A stretch of 64,000 bases of DNA from Isoetes taiwanensis (taxonomy: Eukaryota; Streptophyta; Lycopodiopsida; Isoetales; Isoetaceae): NCBI GenBank assembly GCA_021234155.1, contig JAJEKV010000053.1, positions 7,515,424 to 7,579,423 on the forward strand, written 5' to 3'. Made by a program: the position numbers and the translations under genes. The notes below the pieces were generated by a model. The model was not told the DNA's origin, did not search any database, and saw only the letters and a program-made list of their open reading frames with translations. Shown piece after piece: positions 59,701-64,000 of this stretch; position 1 is the first letter of the stretch; every line of letters begins with the position of its first letter.

Positions 59701-61590
59701 TCCCCAAGAAGGACGACCCTACCCAACTGCTTGTGCTACTGTATGTCACCATATAGATCGACATAAGGGTCCATCCTATCCGCATCGGAGTGGCTGCGAT
59801 AGAAGGTGCTCTCTGCGTGAGGGAAATAACAAAGTGCCAAAAAAGAGGGTTGCCATCGGTATTATGCACACGAACCCACAAGTACCTTGGTTGTGTCCGG
59901 TCTGCCTTCTCGGAGGGTAACCGAATGTGCCAAGGTTGTCCGGTAGTAGCAAGCAACCCCACCATGACCCTCCGGCCCTATACGTGTATTGAAGATCGAG
60001 AAATGTTGGTAACCCTGCATCGTAGCTCAGGCTCAAAGATGCTCCCATGTCTCCATGAGAAAGATGAGATCCATATCACGCCACACGAAAGTTGAGATCG
60101 CCCCCTTCGCCAAGGGAAGCCTCGACAATTCCATGAGACCACCCGAGGCACAATTCCTATTTGTCGCCAGCTGTGGTATGCGCAGCCTCGAGTCGCGGGG
60201 AGGGGAAGCGAGAGGCCGAGGAGAAGTAGATGGAGCGAGGAGGCAAGATGTGGTCGAGAGGGCGTGGGGTCGTGAGGGAGCGGGGAGTAGGAGCAGGAGA
60301 AAGGGGGGGGCCGTGGTAGGAGAAGCGTAGCGGGGCCACTTTCACCGCGGTTGGGGCTACTGGTCCGCAGCAAGAGCGGTCGGGCGGAAAATGTGCATCC
60401 CGCCCGAACCAATCTGCGGCACCCCCTTAGTGGCGAATGCCTCGACGACTCGACAAGCTCCGTCTGCGTGCCTCCTGCCAGCGGGTGTGAGGTCCCGGTC
60501 CACGTCTGGGGATGTCCCCTTCAAAGCATCTTGCCCTTGCGCAATATGGCATAACGCGACTAGCATCGATCCGCGAATCGCGAATATGACAATGCGGGCC
60601 ACGACCGCACCCGAGCCCCATGGCGGGCTGCTCGGGAAATGTGAACTGGCCCCGGGAATGTCATCCGATCGAGAATGTGTGTTCGGATGTTGTGGGCGAG
60701 ACTCTCCCCCTCCTCTTATGGCATGCCTCGGATTACCAGATTGTGGCCTCTCCGTCTGCGCTCTTAGAGTTCTGCGGCCTGCGGGTCAAAGGTGGGCGAG
60801 GGCCGGGGCCTGTGCTAGGGTGGTGGCGGTGGTGGCTGGGATGGCGTGGGGTGGCTTGAGTGCGGGGCAGCAGTGCGTGGTCCTGGCTGCCGGCGTGGAG
60901 GCTGTTTCGAGGTAGCGGTCTGAGCCGCGTCCTCGGCCCTATGAAGTCGGGAGCACAGCTCTTGCAGGGCCTGCTGCTGTTTGGCCATCTCCTGCTTGCA
61001 CTACTGCAGCTGACTATGAACCTCAGTAGGGAGACCCTGGCCCTGTCTATGGATGGATGCCCCCAACCCCTGGAGCTCCAGGCTCTGAGTAGCGAGGGCG
61101 TGCTCGAGCCCCAGCACACGGGCGTCCAGAGCCGGGCTTGCTGCCCCGATCGTACTCTGAAGAACCCAAAGCCATGTCTGGCTGTTTGCAAGAGCGTCCT
61201 GCGCTCCCCGTGCCGTGGTGGTGGCTTCCTCAACCTCTGACTGAAGCCGAGACACCGTGACCATCGTCTGATGCATTGCCCGCTCCCTCTCCTGTGTCAT
61301 GGTGTCCAGAGTGATGAACACAGAGTCTAGGCGGGCCCGCATGTCGGCCGAAGCCCTGCACGGCTTTCGTTGCCGTTCGAAGTGTGCCGGGCCAAGGCCA
61401 TCTTCTACGTCTTTGTGTGCGGGTCTCCGGACTGTGATGCGGTTCTTTCGACCACCCGGTTGCCTTCGAAAGCACAGGGTGCCGAGGACTCCATCTCCAC
61501 TGCCATGCCAGCCAGGCAGGCACTGTTAGCCTCAATACGGGCACTGTTAGCCTCCACGCCCGCTTTGACGTGGAAATGGTTCTAAAGAGC
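56713..61590 (-). mobile_element. Near full-length GC-rich LINE, frameshifted
   Basis: Read on minus. ORF1-like region 61590-60420: a coiled-coil-prone segment (ERERAMHQTMVTVSRLQSEV). Endonuclease 60160-59330: start VSWNCRGF, then LLGDFNARTG and VDSDHLPLYLDMVW, the APE-type D and H motifs. Reverse transcriptase 59200-57850: VVPIHKAGDPHCPANYRTIM, QAGFRPRHSTIDHIFT, then YADD, read here as LIYATMLT because one base is lost. C-terminal part 57810-57000: LDRHIAYFRKVVNMGDAWLP, homologous to LDHHIIYFQKVAGMGNERLP of the 46-kb copy. The 3' end 56840-56713 matches that copy and the 16.4-kb copy. GC and CpG are far above the rest of the window. Several frameshifts make it inactive; the many long overlapping frames here reflect GC content. 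Confidence 0.85.
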
Positions 61591-61594
61591 CAGT

Positions 61595-62440
61595 GCTAGC
61601 CAAAATTAGGTCCATTCAAGGGTGTATTTGTGCAACTATATGAACTATAGTATTATATGGACTTTGATATTCTCAAGTTTTAGTGTTTGTCGTCATGCTA
61701 CAAAGCACATAAGCTTTACGAGATTGAATCAGAAAATGGTGCATTATATATTTTCAATTTGTTTTAGTTATTCAACAAACCACTAAACGATGATCAAAAG
61801 AAACATTCCCTTTGTGATGTCAGAGTCTAGCTTGTGAGTGATAATTGGATGGCTTTTCTCTAACAACATCTTCACATTGTGAGACAGCATATTTGCATTC
61901 AAACTTCGTACTACTTTGTGATTTTTAGGTTGGGGCTCAAAATAGGAAAAACAAATTTGGAGGTCATCGCCCTCCAAATGGGCCATAATGAATCAAAACT
62001 ATTTTCTGAGTGTCATAAATATGCAACTTCTATGCTTAGTACTTTGTATTAGGAGGTGGTTGTGGCCTTTTTTTGTTGAAGAGAAATGTTCCCCGCGGTC
62101 GCGACAAATTTCTTGTCTTGTCTTGTGTATATATAAGGTTATTAGGATGTAGGGTTACATACATACCCCCATCCATGCATGCCCATGGATTTATCCCAAC
62201 CATCTGCAAAAAGGTGGAGTGTGGACATTTAAACGCGTCATGTGGGGGCATGCATTATGGTCAGTCTTAAAGACAAAAGAAAATAGAGTGATCAATTGAC
62301 AAATCATTTTAAAGACCCAACCACCTTGCAGCAAAGGAATGGTGAGTGTAAGATTTGTTAGTTCTAACAATAATAATTGCTTATATGCTTTTTAATAGGT
62401 TACTTTATCTTCTTTATTAAAAAGGGATGGCCTTGGTTTC
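61595..62440. other. No recognised gene
   Basis: AT-rich DNA to the right of the LINE. The short frames have no domains. Confidence 0.45.
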
Positions 62441-62446
62441 TGTGCA

Positions 62447-62480
62447 GGAACGCCGCATGTACAGACGCATGCGGCGTTCC
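62447..62480. repeat. Perfect 13-bp hairpin
   Basis: GGAACGCCGCATG (62447-62459) and CATGCGGCGTTCC (62468-62480) flank an 8-nt loop. Confidence 0.9.
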
Positions 62481-62911
62481 CTTTCCCCTTGCTGGTCGTG
62501 TGCGTCTCTCATTTGAAATAAGCCTATATTGCTAGTTCTGTTGATGAAGCGGTCGATGGAGACGGAGGGAATGCATTACGAGGAAGCTCATCCTCCTGTT
62601 CTATTTTCACATGAGACTCATCTGACAATTTCGAACTGGACCTTTTTGGCCTAGCTATGGCGCACAGTCAATTTTTGTTTGGAGCCTTGCCCCTCTTTCG
62701 TTCCATTCTGTGCAGCTATGGCAGAGTTCCTGGCTATGGCGCAGGAAGTTATTGGAGCTTGAAACCGAGCCTTTAAGGTTCGTATCTCCTTTTTTAGTTG
62801 ATTATGCAACAAGGCCGATCTGCATCTGCTTGACTATTTGAGGGTTTTTTCAGCTGCAGAAAAGCAAGGAACATCTGGAGACTACCCGGAGCAAGCTTTT
62901 GATGCCGCTTC

Positions 62912-63035
62912 ATGGAACCTGTGTCGCCAATGCATGAAGATAATGCTGAGCTTATGCAGGAATTTCATTTCGAGGACAAAATTCTTGAAAAGGATGATGG
63001 CTATGAGATGTGCCAACGCCTATTGATGAGCTTCA
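62912..63035 (+). CDS. Possible first coding exon, unknown protein
   Basis: From the ATG at 62912 the frame reads MEPVSPMHEDNAELMQEFHF, then EDKILEKDDGYEMCQRLLMS, and reaches a possible donor (CAG/GTTTTA) near 63035. It is acidic and hydrophilic, with no family that I recognise. It lies 200 bp upstream of the alcohol dehydrogenase exon on the same strand but does not resemble an alcohol dehydrogenase N terminus. Confidence 0.25.
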
Positions 63036-63241
63036 GGTTTTATATTTTTCTGCTGTTAACTTCTACATTGATGTGTTTTTCTCAGTATTTATTTGAACAT
63101 GTATATCGTATTTATTGGAGCAAACGGTGATTGCAAATGTCAATGCTGGATTAATTTCCATTCTGGTTGGAATGTAAATGATGTAAATCAAAACCTGTTT
63201 GATAAGGTTATGATAAAAACTGACAAGGCAGTGGTGTCTAG

Positions 63242-63367
63242 CAATGTCATTTTCTTGGGACTTCTGCATTCAATAATACAATGTCATGGATTATGGTGGC
63301 ATGGCAAAAGTGCATTCTGAGGCTCCTTTGCACAAGATATGTCTTTTGAGCTGTGGCATAACTAAAG
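63242..63367 (+). pseudogene. Zinc-type alcohol dehydrogenase exon with a frameshift
   Basis: The plus strand reads FLGTSAFN and, one base out of frame, YNVMDYGGMAKVHSEAPLHK followed by ICLLSCGITK and a good donor (AAAG/GTAAGT). This is the catalytic-domain stretch that in plant class III/class P alcohol dehydrogenases reads FMGTSTFSEYTVVH...AKI.P.APL.KVCLLSCG.STG. One base is missing near 63274. No flanking exons (upstream Cys clusters, downstream GLGAVG cofactor site) are found in the remaining 630 bp. It may be an isolated relic, or the edge of a gene continuing past the window if its frameshift is a sequencing error. Confidence 0.7.
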
Positions 63368-63369
63368 GT

Positions 63370-64000
63370 AAGTTCGATTTTATTTATGGGCATGCTATTT
63401 TCATTGTAAAACTGTAAGCATCATCTTCCAACTCATATTCTCTTGATTGATAAACCAGTTTATAAACCTTTCAATATCTCATCCCATTTTGTGTTCACTT
63501 GGAATTTGCAAAAAAGTAAGCTAGAACTTTACATCTGGTGAGCTTCTTGACACTTAAGGACTTGCCAGAGTTGCAAAGTTTGTAAGTATATATCGGTTTA
63601 AGCAGAAATGGAGATCCAAATATCATTATTTTCATTATTTACATTACTGTTATTAATCTAGAATCCGGAAGCTAATATGTACTTGCCTGATCATATGCTT
63701 CTACCAAGCAATTTTTTTTTTCAGCGTATATACCAGGTGCTACATATGATAAAGCACCCTTTTGCAGAAGTGCCATTTAAAGCAAAATGTAAAGGTTTTT
63801 CCTACAATAGTAAACGCAAAAATTATTTCTATATTTTTTCCTTTGTTATCAGCATGTAACTTATGTTTTTAAATTCATTGAATCTTTTGCAGCGTCAATA
63901 GTTTCTTAGACGTTCAGGCCTGGCATTTAGTCTTTGGAGCAGTTCTGGTAAATTTTTATGGCATAGATGAATGTTTTATTTTGAATGCCTTTTCTGCATT
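63370..64000. other. No recognised gene
   Basis: AT-rich DNA after the alcohol dehydrogenase exon, intron-like, with a poly-T run at 63713-63722. The next exon of the gene is not visible before the window ends. Confidence 0.4.

Noticed and set aside
56850-61585. Dozens of long overlapping frames on both strands
   Set aside because: High GC makes stops rare; only the minus-strand frames with LINE motifs are meaningful.

Overview
The window looks like nuclear DNA of a land plant, most probably a fern or another seed-free vascular plant. The evidence is a plant-type polyubiquitin gene, a PLS-class pentatricopeptide-repeat (PPR) protein with about 101-residue PLS spacing, an intron-rich CRY-DASH photolyase-like gene, a nuclear tRNA-His, and a large load of decayed LINEs, hAT, pogo, Helitron and LTR elements in AT-rich DNA. 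The clade is my inference from the style of the PPR protein; the plant assignment itself is firm.

Layout. 1-7667: a tandem LTR retrotransposon array on the minus strand (partial LTR, internal, LTR, internal, LTR) with 2.4-kb LTRs and only 455 bp of non-coding internal DNA. 9192-11498: a long PPR gene, followed by a broken partial copy of it (about 11690-12290). 12.4-18 kb: a graveyard of LINE 3' ends, a hAT transposase, a Helitron helicase relic and a LINE reverse transcriptase. 18-24 kb: no genes, but a series of short tandem arrays that ends in a foldback structure with about 150-bp inverted arms (23385-23836). 24150-25067: a four-unit polyubiquitin gene on the minus strand, with a TATA box, CCAAT boxes and a perfect heat-shock element.

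25474-37650 is the most unusual part. Two 180-bp inverted arms, 12 kb apart, enclose pieces of at least six unrelated plant genes in both orientations: a SNM1/Artemis-like metallo-beta-lactamase, an LRR, a CemA/PcxA-like exon, a thioredoxin-like protein, a CYP86-clan P450 and a PPR. All are fragmentary or broken. This would fit a large gene-capturing TIR element, although I found no target-site duplication.

38-49 kb: mostly unrecognised AT-rich DNA with LINE fragments (41.3-42.1, 46.2-47.6 kb), a miRNA- or MITE-like hairpin (42870-42989) and a 1-kb AGATTCC-rich satellite (44078-45105). 49293-52805: a 13-exon CRY-DASH gene on the minus strand, complete except for one single-base frameshift in an A7 run; a tRNA-His(GTG) lies in its last intron. 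53.6-55.4 kb: a decayed pogo/Tigger-type transposase. 56.7-61.6 kb: a nearly full-length but frameshifted, strikingly GC- and CpG-rich LINE. 63.24-63.37 kb: an exon of a zinc alcohol dehydrogenase.

Only the polyubiquitin gene and the tRNA look clearly intact. The PPR gene is open but ends early in its E domain, and CRY-DASH needs its frameshift checked. The genes do not form a pathway; the window is a gene-poor, repeat-rich chromosome segment.
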